From: Halomonas caseinilytica
GTDB lineage: Bacteria; Pseudomonadota; Gammaproteobacteria; Pseudomonadales; Halomonadaceae
DNA length: 64,000 nt
Direction: 5' to 3'
Assembly: GCF_001662305.1 (NCBI RefSeq)
Contig: NZ_BDEP01000017.1
Location: 1-64,000, forward strand
The translations under genes were made by a program, and so were the position numbers. Below, piece by piece: positions 18,179 through 28,846 of the stretch (positions within the stretch are counted from its first letter, which is position 1; each line of letters begins with the position of its first letter). The notes beneath the pieces were generated by a model. It ran no database searches and was not told the origin of the DNA. It was given only the letters and a program-made list of their open reading frames with translations.

Positions 18179-20053
18179 TCAGTCGCGCAGCCAATTACGC
18201 AGCTTGACCAGCATCAAGGCGCCGTCGCTCAGCGTTTCGCGTTCCTCGAGCAGGCGGACGAGGCGATCCGGCCGGTCGGTGATGATGCCGTCCACCCCAA
18301 GGTCGATCAGACGCGACATGCGGGCCGGGTCGTTGACGGTCCAGGCCAGCAGTCGATAGCCATGGTGGCGCGCCCGTTTCACTTCGTCGAGGTTGATGCG
18401 GTTGTGGCGCAGGGCCAGCGTATCGAAGCCACGGCGTGGCAGGGTGCCGCGCATGACCAGTTGTGCCAGCAGTGTCGTGTGTGCGTCGGGCAGACGGCGT
18501 TCGACCTCGCCAAGCAAAGGGTATGACAGGGCGGCGATACTGACCGAGTGCCAGGGATTGGCGGGGCCGCAGCTTGCCGGGTCTTCTGCCTGACGGCGGC
18601 ATGACCGCCTGGCTTGCCGTTCCTCTTCCAGCACCTGTCCCACGGCGCTGACCAGTTCCGATCCACGGCGCGCGGAGGGTTTGAGCTCGATCATCAGGTG
18701 CGCGCGCCCGCGGACGCGCTGCAGGACCTCGTCGAGCCTGGCAATGCGTGTGCCGACGAAGGGGTCGCCGAACCAGCTACCCACGTCGACCGTCTCGAGC
18801 ACGCTGCTATCGAGATCATCGATCCGGCGGTCGTCGCCGGCCAGCCTTGACAGGCTGGCATCATGATGCAGGACGACCTTGCCGTCCCGGGTCAGCCGTA
18901 CGTCGATCTCGATCGTGTCGGCGCCATCGGCCATGGCCCGGTCGATGGCCGGGATGGTGTTTTCCGGCGCCTGGGCCGAGCTGCCCCGGTGGGCGATGAT
19001 CTCGACGTCCTCCTGGATCTCGAAGCGATTGAGAATCAGCCAGGCCTGGCTCAGCGCGAAAGCCACCACGGCGATCTCGACCGCCCAGGCCAGGCGTCCG
19101 GGGTGGCCGGTGCCGGAGCGAGATGCCGGGCGCGGCTCCTGGTGGGCCAGCCGTAGGTAGAGGCAGGTGGCCAGCAGCGCATTGAGCGCAATACCGAGAA
19201 AGGTGATGGCCAGGGTGACCAGCATGTAGGCGCCGACATAGGCAAGCATGGCCGGCAAGAGAATGGCCTGGCGTTCCGGCAACTGACCTAGCAGCGGCGT
19301 GAAGAGGGCATCGAAGAGCGCCGTGGCGGCGAAGGGAGAGACCAGGATCGCCAGCAAGAGCAGCAGGATGGCACCGACGATGTGTCGTCCCTGGCCCCGG
19401 GTGAGGCGAGCGCTGCGGCCCAGAGCGCGATGCGGTGCGACATTCTCGAGCACCAGAACCGGCAGAGCCAGGTGCCAGCGGGCATAGAGAGCGGCAGCAA
19501 TGACCAGCCAGAGCAGCACGATGGGCAGGGCGCAGGCCAGGAACCACCACAGCACGGATGGCTTGGCCTGTAGCACATAGTAAGGGTCCAGTCCGCCGAG
19601 GAAATGCCCGTAAAGGCCTGCCAACACGAGGATGAATGGCAGGATCAGCAACAGGTGAGCGCCGATCTGCAGCACGACGAGTCCGGCCAGGGCGGGCAGG
19701 TGTCTGAGGCAGGCCATCAGGGTCTCGAAGGCCTGCCGGTAGTGGTTGGTTCGGGGGCGGACGGCTACCAGGGTCATGCCGGCCTGTTGCAGGTAGAGCA
19801 CCAGGAAGGTCAGGCCGATCGCGGCCAGTAGCCAGCTCAGACCTTCGGGGGCAAGCAGCGCTGCCAGCAGGCCGGTATTGGAGATCAAGGGATGGCCGAG
19901 GTGGCCGAGCAGCCAGGCCAGTGTCCAGCCGGCCGCCGGCAGCAGCAGGCTGGAAGCGAGCAGGGTGAAGAAGAGATGGTAGGCGATGAGCGGGCGCAGG
20001 TGATCGCGAAGCGTACGTAGCACATCGCCGCTAAGCGGTATCAAGGATCGCAT
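18179..20053 (-). CDS. Membrane-anchored glycerophosphodiester phosphodiesterase
   Basis: A 624-residue two-part protein. The first half (about residues 1-340) is polytopic membrane sequence with roughly eight hydrophobic segments. The second half is a GDPD catalytic domain with HRGSSAQAPENT, EIDVRLTRDGKVVLHHD and MIELKPS, which carry the metal-binding glutamates, aspartate and histidine residues, and ends with the typical VNDPARMSRLIDLGVDGIITDRPD. It would hydrolyse glycerophosphodiesters or related lipid head groups at the membrane. The membrane half is of the kind found in GDPD proteins of many bacteria. It is transcribed alone. Confidence 0.88.
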   Translation of the reverse strand: MRSLIPLSGDVLRTLRDHLRPLIAYHLFFTLLASSLLLPAAGWTLAWLLGHLGHPLISNTGLLAALLAPEGLSWLLAAIGLTFLVLYLQQAGMTLVAVRPRTNHYRQAFETLMACLRHLPALAGLVVLQIGAHLLLILPFILVLAGLYGHFLGGLDPYYVLQAKPSVLWWFLACALPIVLLWLVIAAALYARWHLALPVLVLENVAPHRALGRSARLTRGQGRHIVGAILLLLLAILVSPFAATALFDALFTPLLGQLPERQAILLPAMLAYVGAYMLVTLAITFLGIALNALLATCLYLRLAHQEPRPASRSGTGHPGRLAWAVEIAVVAFALSQAWLILNRFEIQEDVEIIAHRGSSAQAPENTIPAIDRAMADGADTIEIDVRLTRDGKVVLHHDASLSRLAGDDRRIDDLDSSVLETVDVGSWFGDPFVGTRIARLDEVLQRVRGRAHLMIELKPSARRGSELVSAVGQVLEEERQARRSCRRQAEDPASCGPANPWHSVSIAALSYPLLGEVERRLPDAHTTLLAQLVMRGTLPRRGFDTLALRHNRINLDEVKRARHHGYRLLAWTVNDPARMSRLIDLGVDGIITDRPDRLVRLLEERETLSDGALMLVKLRNWLRD

Positions 20054-20107
20054 GGCAGGCCTCTCCGTCGGCTTGTTCCCGGCATCCTCGCCTGGTTAAA
20101 CAGTGAT

Positions 20108-20593
20108 TCAACTGAGCGGCAGTTGGCGCTCGGCGATCAACACGCCGTTGTTATCGGCGTAGAGCCATTGCCCGGGTGAGATGGTGACGCCACCGAAGGT
20201 CACCGGAATGTCCCGTTGTCCCTCGCCGCGCTTTTCGCTCTTGCGAGGGTGGGCGGCCAGGGCCTGGATGCCCAGCTCGGTCTCGGCCAGTTCATCGACA
20301 TCCCGCACGCAGCCGTACATGATCACGCCGACCCAGCCGTTGCCCGCTGCCTTCTCGGCCAGCATGTCGCCGAGCATCGCGCAGCGCGTCGAGCCACCAG
20401 CATCGACCACCAGCACGGCGCCGTCGCCAGGCTCGTCGATCGCTTGCTTGACCAGCGAATTGTCCTCGAAGCATTTCACGGTGCGCACTGGGCCATGGAA
20501 GGCCTCCAGGCCTCCGAAGTTGACCAGCAATGGCTCGAGGATGTCGACGTCCGGGTACTCGTCGCAGATGTCGGGTGTGGCGATGGTCGTCAT
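20108..20593 (-). CDS. rraA: RraA-like regulator of ribonuclease E activity
   Basis: A 161-residue protein, the same length as E. coli RraA. It contains the family segments [51 protein letters not shown] and [19 protein letters not shown]. RraA trimers bind RNase E and inhibit it; some relatives are class II aldolases (HMG/oxaloacetate aldolase), so an enzymatic role cannot be excluded. The start at 20593 is fixed by the family N-terminus; only a weak AGAGG precedes it. Confidence 0.88.
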   Translation of the reverse strand: MTTIATPDICDEYPDVDILEPLLVNFGGLEAFHGPVRTVKCFEDNSLVKQAIDEPGDGAVLVVDAGGSTRCAMLGDMLAEKAAGNGWVGVIMYGCVRDVDELAETELGIQALAAHPRKSEKRGEGQRDIPVTFGGVTISPGQWLYADNNGVLIAERQLPLS

Positions 20594-20806
20594 GGAGGGA
20601 GGCCTCTTCACGATGAATGAAGCCTTGATGATGCCATAGTCGGCGGCGAGGAAAATGCCTCCTTGGTGGAGCGGTATCGCTGTTACCGTGCGCATCCCTT
20701 GAGCAGATGTTGGCGACAGAACGGGAAAAGTACTTGAGCAGGGGCTCGAGCAGGTATTTGGGCAGATACCCGAAAAGCACATTCGCAAGCGCTTTTGCCC
20801 AGGCAT

Positions 20807-20830
20807 AAAAAAGCGCCCCGCAGGGCGCTT
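20807..20830 (-). terminator. Rho-independent terminator of acnB
   Basis: On the minus strand AAGCGCCC and GGGCGCTT arms (20811-20830) form an 8-base GC stem with a 4-base loop, followed by six T. It lies about 80 bases past the acnB stop and separates acnB from rraA. The remaining bases between the two genes (20594-20910) show no gene. Confidence 0.85.
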
Positions 20831-20910
20831 CGGTCATCGGCTCCGGCCACGCCGCCGTGGCGGCGGGCCTTCGATGTTGCGAGCATCGGAGTCGAAAGAG
20901 GTGATCCGGA

Positions 20911-23514
20911 TCAGGCTTCCTGAGCCACCGGGATCACGTTCGAGGCGGCGTTCTGAAACTCCTCGATCTCATGGAAGTTCATGTAACGATAGATCTCGCC
21001 GGCCATGGCGTCGAACTCGCTCATGTAGCGACGATATTCGTCGACGCTGGGCAGGCGACCTTCCACCGCTGCCACCGCCGCCAGTTCGGCGGAGGCCAGG
21101 AAGACGTCGGCGCCGTCGCCCAGGCGGTTGGGGAAGTTGCGCGTGGAGGTGGACACCACGGTGCTCTTGGCCGCCACACGAGCCTGGTTGCCCATGCACA
21201 GCGAGCAGCCGGGCATCTCCATGCGTGCGCCGGCGCGTCCATAGATGCCGTAATAGCCTTCCTCTGTCAACTGGTGCTGGTCCATCTTGGTCGGCGGTGC
21301 CAGCCACAGCTTGGTCTTCAGGCTACCGGCGGGCTGCTTTTCGAGCAGCTTGCCGGCGGCGCGGAAGTGGCCGATGTTGGTCATGCACGAGCCGATGAAG
21401 ACCTCGTCGATGGAGCGGCCGGCCACGTCGGAAAGCAAGCGGGCGTCGTCGGGGTCGTTGGGTGCGCAGAGCACCGGCTGGTCGAGCTCGTCGAGATCGA
21501 TCTCGATGACCTCGGCGTACTCGGCGTCCTTGTCGGCGCGCATCAGACTCGGATTCTCCAGCCATTCTTCCATGGCCAGAATGCGGCGCTCGATGGTGCG
21601 CTTGTCGCCGTAGCCGTTGGCGATCATCCACTTGAGCAGGGTGATGTTGGACTTCAGGTACTCGCTGACGCTGTCCTCGGAGAGCGTGATGGTGCAACCG
21701 GCGGCGCTACGTTCGGCGGAGGCATCGGAGAGCTCGAAGGCCTGCTCGACGGTAAGGTCCTCGAGACCCTCGATCTCCAGGATGCGGCCGGAGAAGGCGT
21801 TCTTCTTGCCGGACTTCTCGACGGTCAGCAGCCCCTTCTGGATGGCATAGTAGGGAATGGCGTGGACCAGGTCGCGCAGGGTGACGCCCGGTTGACGCTT
21901 GCCCTTGAAGCGCACCAGCACCGATTCCGGCATGTCCAGCGGCATCACGCCGGTAGCGGCGGCGAAGGCCACCAGGCCGGAGCCCGCCGGGAAGGAGATG
22001 CCCATCGGGAAGCGGGTGTGAGAGTCGCCGCCGGTGCCCACGGTGTCGGGCAGAAGCATGCGGTTCAGCCAGGAGTGGATGATACCGTCGCCGGGGCGCA
22101 GGGAGACGCCGCCACGATTCATGATGAAGTCGGGCAGGGTGTGGTGCGTCTCGACATCGACCGGCTTGGGATAGGCGCTGGTGTGGCAGAACGACTGCAT
22201 CACCAGGTCGGCCTGGAAGCCCAGGCAGGCCAGATCCTTGAGCTCGTCGCGGGTCATCGGGCCGGTGGTGTCCTGAGAGCCGACGGTGGTCATCTTGGGC
22301 TCGCAGTACATGCCTGGGCGCACGCCCTCCATGCCGCAGGCCTTGCCGACCATCTTCTGGGCCAGGGTATAGCCGCTGTTACTGGCGGCCGGCTGTTCCG
22401 GCTTGCGGAAGACGTCGGACGGCTCGAGCCCGAGGGACTCGCGGGCCTTGGCCGTCAGGCCGCGACCGATGATCAGCGGGATGCGACCGCCGGCGCGCAC
22501 CTCGTCGAGCAGCAACTGGGTCTTGAGCTCGAAGGTGGTCAGCACCTCGTCGGTGCCGTGGCGACAGACCTTGCCCTCATAGGGATAGACGTCGATGACA
22601 TCACCCATCTCGAGCTTCTCGACGTCCATTTCGATGGGCAGGGCGCCGGAGTCTTCCATGGTGTTGAAGAAGATCGGGGCGATCTTGCCGCCGAAGCAGA
22701 AGCCGCCGGCGCGCTTGTTCGGCACGTTGGGGATGTCGTCGCCGAAGAACCACAGCACGGAGTTGGTGGCGGACTTGCGTGAGGAGCCGGTACCGACCAC
22801 ATCGCCCACGTAAGCGACCGGGTGCCCCTTGGCGCGGACTTCCTCGATCTGCTTGAGCGGGCCGGTGGTGCCGGGCACGACCGGCTCGATGCCATCGCGC
22901 TCGTTCTTGAGCATGGCATTGGCGTGCAGCGGAATGTCGGGGCGCGACCAGGCATCCGGCGCCGGGGAAAGGTCGTCGGTGTTGGTTTCACCGGGGACCT
23001 TGAAGACGGTCAGAGTGATCTTGTCTTCCAGTGCCGGCTTGGACAGGAACCACTCGGCCTCGGCCCAGGAGCGGATGATGTCCTTGGCCACCTCGTTGCC
23101 GGCCTTGGCGCGCTCTTCCACGTCATGGAAGGCATCGAACATCAGCAGGGTGTGCTTGAGCTGCTCGCCGACCTCGGCGGCCAGAGTCTCGTCGTCGAGC
23201 AGTTCGACCAGCGAGACGATGTTGTAGCCGCCCTGCATGGTGCCCAGCAGCTTGACCGCGTGAGTCTTGTCGACCAGCGGAGACTCGGCCTCGCCCTTGG
23301 CGATGGCGGTGAGGAAGGCCGCCTTGACGTAGGCCGCCTCGTCGACACCGGGAGGGATGCGGTTGGTCAGCAGGTCGAGGATGAACTCTTCCTCGCCGGC
23401 CGGCGGCGATTTCAGCAGTTCGACCAGGGCGGCTGTCTGCTCGGCATTCAGCGGCTTCGGCGGTACGCCGTCCTGGGCCCGCTCCTCGACATGTTGGCGA
23501 TAGGCTTCAAGCAC
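20911..23514 (-). CDS. acnB: Aconitate hydratase B
   Basis: About 867 residues from the GTG at 23514, giving the family N-terminus [15 protein letters not shown]; an ATG at 23565 would add an unsupported extension. AcnB interconverts citrate and isocitrate in the TCA cycle using a [4Fe-4S] cluster. The cluster cysteines are in [16 protein letters not shown] and [11 protein letters not shown], and the HEAT-like N-terminal and swivel domains are present in the AcnB order. A good promoter lies upstream and a terminator downstream, so it is probably monocistronic. Confidence 0.96.
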   Translation of the reverse strand: MLEAYRQHVEERAQDGVPPKPLNAEQTAALVELLKSPPAGEEEFILDLLTNRIPPGVDEAAYVKAAFLTAIAKGEAESPLVDKTHAVKLLGTMQGGYNIVSLVELLDDETLAAEVGEQLKHTLLMFDAFHDVEERAKAGNEVAKDIIRSWAEAEWFLSKPALEDKITLTVFKVPGETNTDDLSPAPDAWSRPDIPLHANAMLKNERDGIEPVVPGTTGPLKQIEEVRAKGHPVAYVGDVVGTGSSRKSATNSVLWFFGDDIPNVPNKRAGGFCFGGKIAPIFFNTMEDSGALPIEMDVEKLEMGDVIDVYPYEGKVCRHGTDEVLTTFELKTQLLLDEVRAGGRIPLIIGRGLTAKARESLGLEPSDVFRKPEQPAASNSGYTLAQKMVGKACGMEGVRPGMYCEPKMTTVGSQDTTGPMTRDELKDLACLGFQADLVMQSFCHTSAYPKPVDVETHHTLPDFIMNRGGVSLRPGDGIIHSWLNRMLLPDTVGTGGDSHTRFPMGISFPAGSGLVAFAAATGVMPLDMPESVLVRFKGKRQPGVTLRDLVHAIPYYAIQKGLLTVEKSGKKNAFSGRILEIEGLEDLTVEQAFELSDASAERSAAGCTITLSEDSVSEYLKSNITLLKWMIANGYGDKRTIERRILAMEEWLENPSLMRADKDAEYAEVIEIDLDELDQPVLCAPNDPDDARLLSDVAGRSIDEVFIGSCMTNIGHFRAAGKLLEKQPAGSLKTKLWLAPPTKMDQHQLTEEGYYGIYGRAGARMEMPGCSLCMGNQARVAAKSTVVSTSTRNFPNRLGDGADVFLASAELAAVAAVEGRLPSVDEYRRYMSEFDAMAGEIYRYMNFHEIEEFQNAASNVIPVAQEA

Positions 23515-23616
23515 GTGGTGGCCCTCATTGGTTGTGGTGTCCGAGTCTCGACCCTGGCGTCGCATGGCGAGGCGGGGGAGGTCGGCACGTGAAACAACGC
23601 TGTCATCGGTGGCGCA

Positions 23617-23645
23617 ATTCTAAAAGAAACTGTCGACAATGTTAA
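23617..23645 (-). promoter_or_regulatory. Sigma-70 type promoter of acnB
   Basis: Reading the minus strand, TTAACA (23645-23640) and TAGAAT (23622-23617) are separated by exactly 17 bases. Each matches the consensus at five of six positions. Transcription would start near 23610, giving a leader of about 95 bases before the acnB GTG. Confidence 0.6.
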
Positions 23646-23767
23646 GAAGCCCCGTGGTGACGGGCTTTGAACTTTGGTCTTCGGCCGGGTGATGCGAGGT
23701 TTTCCGGGGTGCCAGAATGGCGGCGCCGCGTTACCATGTCGCCGAATCGACGGAGAGGGAGCCTTCG

Positions 23768-24208
23768 ATGGCGGGACGCGTGATATCCCCCTGTGTGGGA
23801 TTGTGCTCGACGACGGTGGGCGACCGGGTCTGCCGGGGTTGTCAGCGCATCGATGACGAGATCCGCGACTGGCCCGGTTTCGAGGCCGAGGAACGCCAGC
23901 GCCGGATGGATGCGCTGGATGCCCTGCGGGTGAGCGTCGCTGGTCGTCATCTGACCGTGGTGGATGCCGAGGCGCTCCAGGCGCAGCTCGAGCGCCACCG
24001 CATACGCTTCCGCCAGGATCAGCCGGCGCTGTCGCGGGCGGTGGAGTTGCTGAGGGTCGGGCGCGGGCGTATCCGCGACCTGTCGCGTTACGGCCTGAAG
24101 CCCCGTGAACCGCTGGATGCCGCGATGCTGCATGAGCGGATTGCCGGCGAGCTCTTGGCTGCCGCCGAGGCGCGGCGACGGTCCATCGATGCGGCCTCTC
24201 TCCCATAG
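23768..24208 (+). CDS. DUF1289 domain protein
   Basis: About 146 residues from the ATG at 23768 (MAGRVISPCVGLCSTT), with GAGGGAG upstream. The N-terminal DUF1289 module has four cysteines in CVGLC...VCRGCQRI, a likely small metal-binding or Fe-S site, followed by RIDDEIRDWPGFEAEERQ. The rest is a charged helical region with no recognised domain. Function is unknown. It ends 22 bases before miaE and is probably transcribed with it. Confidence 0.78.
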   Translation: MAGRVISPCVGLCSTTVGDRVCRGCQRIDDEIRDWPGFEAEERQRRMDALDALRVSVAGRHLTVVDAEALQAQLERHRIRFRQDQPALSRAVELLRVGRGRIRDLSRYGLKPREPLDAAMLHERIAGELLAAAEARRRSIDAASLP

Positions 24209-24230
24209 TCCAGCCACCACCGGAATACCC

Positions 24231-24857
24231 ATGTCTGCCACCGTCACACACGATCCCCGGCTGCCTGACGCCATTCTCGATTTTCTTGCCTGCCCCACGC
24301 CCGCCAGCTGGGTCGACTGGGCGCTGGAGAACCCCGAGACGCTGCTCATCGATCATGCCCAGTGCGAGAAGAAAGCGGCGTCCACGGCCATGAGCCTGCT
24401 GTATCGCTATGTCGATGATGCCGAGCTGCTGACCAAGATGGCCCGCCTGGCGCGGGAGGAACTTCTGCACTTCGAGCAGGTGGTCAAGCTGATGGAAGGA
24501 CGCGGCATTGCCTATCGGCCCATCGGAGCTGCCCGCTATGCCGAGGGGTTGCGTCGCCATGTGCGTGGTGGTGAGCCGCATCGGCTGGTCGACGTGCTGA
24601 TCGTCGGGGCCATCATCGAGGCACGCAGTTGCGAGCGATTCGCTCGATTGATCCCTTTCCTGGACGAGGAGCTTGCCAAGTTCTATCGCGGTCTGGTTAA
24701 GTCGGAAGGGCGTCACTATGAGGATTACCTGATGCTGGCGCAGAGGATCTCTCCGGAACCGCTCGAGGCGCGCATCGCCTTTTTCATCGAGCGCGAGGCC
24801 GAGTTGATCACCATGCCGGACACGGCATTTCGTTTTCACAGCGGTGTGCCGGCCTGA
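24231..24857 (+). CDS. miaE: tRNA 2-methylthio-N6-isopentenyladenosine-37 hydroxylase
   Basis: A 208-residue diiron monooxygenase that hydroxylates the isopentenyl group of ms2i6A at tRNA position 37. The ferritin-like helices carry the iron ligands in EELLHFEQV, IIEARSCERFA and SEGRHYEDY. Length and motifs match MiaE. The start at 24231 is the first methionine consistent with the family. It is followed after 34 bases by the large regulator gene on the same strand. Confidence 0.92.
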   Translation: MSATVTHDPRLPDAILDFLACPTPASWVDWALENPETLLIDHAQCEKKAASTAMSLLYRYVDDAELLTKMARLAREELLHFEQVVKLMEGRGIAYRPIGAARYAEGLRRHVRGGEPHRLVDVLIVGAIIEARSCERFARLIPFLDEELAKFYRGLVKSEGRHYEDYLMLAQRISPEPLEARIAFFIEREAELITMPDTAFRFHSGVPA

Positions 24858-24891
24858 GGCCGTTGTCGCCGCCCAGCAGGACAGGTCCAAC

Positions 24892-27800
24892 ATGCGGGAT
24901 GCTTCCGACGTCGCGACACATGACGAGCAGGATCACCTGGCCCTTTTCGGTCATTTCTCGCTGACCCTGGGCGACGATGCCTTGACCCACTTCAGCTATG
25001 ACAAGGTCAAGGCGTTGCTGGTCTATCTGTTGCTGCACGACCAGCCCGTCAATCGGGCGACTCTGGCCGAGCTGCTCTGGCCCGACCAGGGGTTGTCGTC
25101 GGGGCGTACCAACCTGCGCCATGCCTTGCATTGTCTGCGCCAGTCGTTGGGCGAGAGTGCCGAACGCGTGCTGATCGTCTCGCGCCAGACCATCGCCTTT
25201 CGCCTGCCGGATACCTGGTGCTTCGATCTTCACGAATTACAGTCGCTGCTCGATGGGCCGGCCAATGTCGAGACCCTCGAAGAGGCGTTGACGCATTATC
25301 AGGGGGACCTCGTCGAGGAGCTGCAACTGGCCAGTTGCTCGGAATTCCAGCGTTGGCTGGTGCAGGTGCGCAACGAATGGCGCCAGCGGGTGATCCGCTT
25401 CGCCGAGGCCGTGCTGGAGCAGCATGATCCCTTGCCCGACGAGTTGCTGCAATCCCTGGTCAGCCGCTTCTCCGGCTATGGTCCCTTCCACGAGCGGCTC
25501 GTTCGTCAACTGGCCGAGCATGGGCACCTGGCCGCTGCCCACGAGCAATACAATGCCTATCTGCAGTTGCTGGCCCTGACCGGCCAGCAGCCCGATCCCA
25601 GTTTCCTGCAACTGGCTCGCTACTGGTCCGATGGCACGCCGGAGCCGGGTGCCGGCCCGAGTGGCGCCTTTTCACGTACCCTGGCCGCGGACAGCATGCC
25701 GTTGCGCGAGGAGGAGATCGAGCAGCGGCAATTGTCGGTCATGGCCATTCGGCTGCGGCTCGATGCGGATCTCTCATCCCGGAGCGAGGCGCGGGCCTGT
25801 CTGGCGCTGCAGATCGAGTTGATGCGCTGGCTCGAGCAGCAGTGCCACCACCTCGGCGGGTTCTGGCTGCCGGGTGCCACCGGCGGTCTGGGGCTGGCGT
25901 GTTTCGGCACTCACGGGCCGGCTCATCAACTGGCCGAGCTGGTGGCGCTGTATGAACATTGCCGTCGTGTGCTCCCCGAGGAATGCCGACGCCATTGGGA
26001 GGGCGAGAGCGAGCCGCCCAAGTTCGAATTCGCCGCTGGCTTGAACAGCGGTCGAGTCGTCTATCTGCCCGAACGCCACCTGGTGGATCCCTTGGGCCAG
26101 GTCACTCAGGGCTCGCTGGCCTTGATGGATGCCGCCGAGGGCAGCGAACTGGTCATTTCCCTGGAAGCCAGCCAGCACATGCCGCCGGCGCTCGATCTGC
26201 AGCCGCGCCTGTCGTCGCGGCTGGTGGCCAGCGATGGCCGCGTGCGGCTGCGAGCCTTGGTGCTGGGCACCAACGAAGGCGGCCGCGAGGCCCTGCCACC
26301 GAGCCTGGTCGGTCGAGAAGGGGCGCTGCGCACCCTGCGCGATGCGCTGGCCCGGGCGGGCATCGGGCTGCGCCAGAGCGTACTGGTGCGAGGCCCTTCG
26401 GGACTCGGCAAGTCGGCCCTGCTAGTCGGGTTTCGCCAACTCGAGCAGAGCCGCGAAGCCGCGATCTGCTGGCAACCCACCACGCGCCTGTCGGTGCAGG
26501 AGCCTTATGGCGTGGCCCGCCAGTTGCTGCGCTGGCATCTCGAGGGCGACATCGACGACGAGACGTTCGACGGCCAGCTCGGCGGGCTGGTGGACGAAGA
26601 GCTCAGCGATGATCATCGGCTTCTGCTCAAGGAGGCTCTCGGCGTCTGCGAGCCTCGCGAGCTGGCGGCGCTGGCCCAGAGCGGCGAGGCCGTGGAGCTG
26701 GTGGTGACCCTGTTGCACCGGCTGATCGCCGAGATGACCGCGTCTCGTACCCTGGTCCTGATGATCGATGACCTGCAATGGCTGGACGAGCCGTCCTTCA
26801 AGGTCCTGGCCGCACTCCAGGCGCGTCTGCCGATCAACTGTCCCTTCCTGCTGGTGGCCAGCCATCATGGTCGCGAAGCGCTGCCGGCGCGTCTGGACTG
26901 GGATCAGCAGATCACCCTCGGACGCCTCGATGCGATGCAATCCTCGCGCCTGCTGTCGCAGTTGGCGCGTCGTTATCGCCTGCATCTCAGTCCCCGGCTG
27001 CGCGGGCAGATCATCGAGCGGTGCGATGGCGTGCCGCTCTATCTCCAGGAGATCTGTCGCCGGGTCGACATGGATCGCCGTGAAGGGCGCAGCATACAGC
27101 TCGATGAGTTGCCCCGCGGGCTGCTCGGGCTGCTCGCCAGCCGTATCGACCAGCTGGATGCCGACCGTGAGGTGGCGCATGTGGCCGCCGTGTTGGGGCG
27201 ACGCTTCCGTCTCGATTTCCTGGCCGAGTGCAGTGGCTGGGAAATGCCGCGCCTGATGTCGGCGCTGGAGCAGATGACCCGGCTGGAGATCATCGAGCCC
27301 GCCGAAGGGGAGACCGAGGGGCGCGAATACCAGTTCACTCACCAATTGCTGCAGGAAGCGGCCTACCTGTCATGCCCTCGCGACATTCGGGTCAACCTGC
27401 ATCGACAGGTGGTGGCTTTGATCGAGGAGCATTTCCCGGTCTGGATCAGCCGGCACCCCGGGGATTTCGCCACACACCTGCGCCGTAGCGGCCAGTATGC
27501 CCGCGGTGCCCGCTACTTCGAGCTGGCGGCCCGAGAAGCGCTCAAGGTCAGCGCCAATCGCACGGCAATGAAGATGGCCGACTTCGGCCTGGCCAGCCTG
27601 CGTCACGTGGAGGACCAGGTGGAGCGTGAGATCAGCCTGCACACCGTCCGTGGCCAGGCCGCCTTTGCCCTGGAGGGGCATGGCTCGCCTTCCGCGCACG
27701 ACAGCTTCGTTCGGGCCCGGGAGTTGCTGATCGGCATCGACGATTCACCCGAGGACATCGAGGACCTGGAACAGGCCTTCCTGGTCAAGTGGGGGCTCTG

Positions 27801-28797
27801 GGTCGGGTGCAGCCAGCGCAACGCGCATGCCGATGCCTTCATGCTCGCTTCGCGGCTGGCCGATCTGGCGGATCGGCTGGAAGACCCGCGTTATCGCCGC
27901 CTGGCCGACTTCGCCCGGGCTTGTTGCGAATACTGGGCCGGGCGTGTCCAGCAGGCCTACGAGCACCTCGAGGAGATCGACCCGCTCAACTCTCCCATGA
28001 TGATCGAGTGGCTGCCGTTCTGCGACCATCCCCAGGTGGCCGCGGCCTGCTTCCAGGGCTGGGCGTTGTGCCTGAGAGGCGATTACCGTCGCGCCGAGCG
28101 CCAGGTGGAGTCGGCCATTCGACTGGCCGAACGCTTCAATCACCCCGGCAGCCTCGCCATGGCCTTGATGTATGCGGCGGCCCTGTACCGTCAGGTCGGT
28201 CATGTGCATCTGGCGGCCAGCCGCGCCGAGCGTGCCTACGAGATCACGGGCTCGTCGGACCTGCATCTCTGGCAGGTGGCCGCGCGAAGCGTGCTGGGAT
28301 GGCAACGGGCCCTGGCCGGTGACCGCGAGGGGCTGACGATCATCGAGGGCGCCCTGGAAGAGCTGGCCGAGGTTACCGGGCGCGATCCTCACCAACGCCC
28401 TGCGCTATGGTTCGTGGATGCCTGCATATCGATGAACGAGCTGGCCCGGGCCGAGGAGTATCTCGACCAGTCGCTGATGATTGCCCGGGAACGAACGACC
28501 CTGTTCGTGCCGGAACTGGCGATTCAGTTGGCGCGGGTGCGCCAGCGACTCGGGCATCCTGCCGGTGAGGTGCGCACCTTGGCCGAGCTGGCGCTGACCC
28601 AGGCCCGGGACGACGGCAACCTGCACCAGGAGCTGTGTGCCCTCGAGCTCTGGCTGACCCTGGTCGACCCGGAGGACACGGGCGCTCGCGAGGATTTCCG
28701 ACGGCTGCTCGGCGAGGTCAGCCACAGCGATGCCCCGGTGCTGGTGAGATGGCGGACCCTGCTGGACAAGCGGCTGACGCACCTGGCCGATGCTTGA
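24892..28797 (+). CDS. Giant SARP/BTAD - degenerate cyclase - AAA ATPase regulator
   Basis: About 1301 residues from the ATG at 24892. Residues about 15-100 form a SARP-like winged helix (KVKALLVYLLLHDQP, LAELLWPD), followed by a BTAD helical domain to about 240. Residues about 275-460 resemble a class III nucleotide-cyclase domain (RQLSVMAIRL, GGLGLACFG, AAGLNSGRVV, LGQVTQGSLALMDAA) but lack the expected metal aspartates, so it is probably inactive and may bind a ligand. An AAA/STAND ATPase follows with Walker A GPSGLGKS at 501-508 and Walker B LMIDDLQW near 626. The C-terminal part (about 750-1300) is helical, TPR-like. It is likely a signal-dependent transcription factor; target genes are unknown. 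Confidence 0.8.
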   Translation: MRDASDVATHDEQDHLALFGHFSLTLGDDALTHFSYDKVKALLVYLLLHDQPVNRATLAELLWPDQGLSSGRTNLRHALHCLRQSLGESAERVLIVSRQTIAFRLPDTWCFDLHELQSLLDGPANVETLEEALTHYQGDLVEELQLASCSEFQRWLVQVRNEWRQRVIRFAEAVLEQHDPLPDELLQSLVSRFSGYGPFHERLVRQLAEHGHLAAAHEQYNAYLQLLALTGQQPDPSFLQLARYWSDGTPEPGAGPSGAFSRTLAADSMPLREEEIEQRQLSVMAIRLRLDADLSSRSEARACLALQIELMRWLEQQCHHLGGFWLPGATGGLGLACFGTHGPAHQLAELVALYEHCRRVLPEECRRHWEGESEPPKFEFAAGLNSGRVVYLPERHLVDPLGQVTQGSLALMDAAEGSELVISLEASQHMPPALDLQPRLSSRLVASDGRVRLRALVLGTNEGGREALPPSLVGREGALRTLRDALARAGIGLRQSVLVRGPSGLGKSALLVGFRQLEQSREAAICWQPTTRLSVQEPYGVARQLLRWHLEGDIDDETFDGQLGGLVDEELSDDHRLLLKEALGVCEPRELAALAQSGEAVELVVTLLHRLIAEMTASRTLVLMIDDLQWLDEPSFKVLAALQARLPINCPFLLVASHHGREALPARLDWDQQITLGRLDAMQSSRLLSQLARRYRLHLSPRLRGQIIERCDGVPLYLQEICRRVDMDRREGRSIQLDELPRGLLGLLASRIDQLDADREVAHVAAVLGRRFRLDFLAECSGWEMPRLMSALEQMTRLEIIEPAEGETEGREYQFTHQLLQEAAYLSCPRDIRVNLHRQVVALIEEHFPVWISRHPGDFATHLRRSGQYARGARYFELAAREALKVSANRTAMKMADFGLASLRHVEDQVEREISLHTVRGQAAFALEGHGSPSAHDSFVRARELLIGIDDSPEDIEDLEQAFLVKWGLWVGCSQRNAHADAFMLASRLADLADRLEDPRYRRLADFARACCEYWAGRVQQAYEHLEEIDPLNSPMMIEWLPFCDHPQVAAACFQGWALCLRGDYRRAERQVESAIRLAERFNHPGSLAMALMYAAALYRQVGHVHLAASRAERAYEITGSSDLHLWQVAARSVLGWQRALAGDREGLTIIEGALEELAEVTGRDPHQRPALWFVDACISMNELARAEEYLDQSLMIARERTTLFVPELAIQLARVRQRLGHPAGEVRTLAELALTQARDDGNLHQELCALELWLTLVDPEDTGAREDFRRLLGEVSHSDAPVLVRWRTLLDKRLTHLADA

Positions 28798-28846
28798 GAG
28801 GGTATCGCCCCGGCTCGTGCGCGAGACCTTGGCTTTCTTGGATGCT

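Noticed and set aside
20971..22782. 603-residue open frame antisense to acnB
   Set aside because: It lies entirely inside acnB and shows only complement-derived low-complexity sequence.
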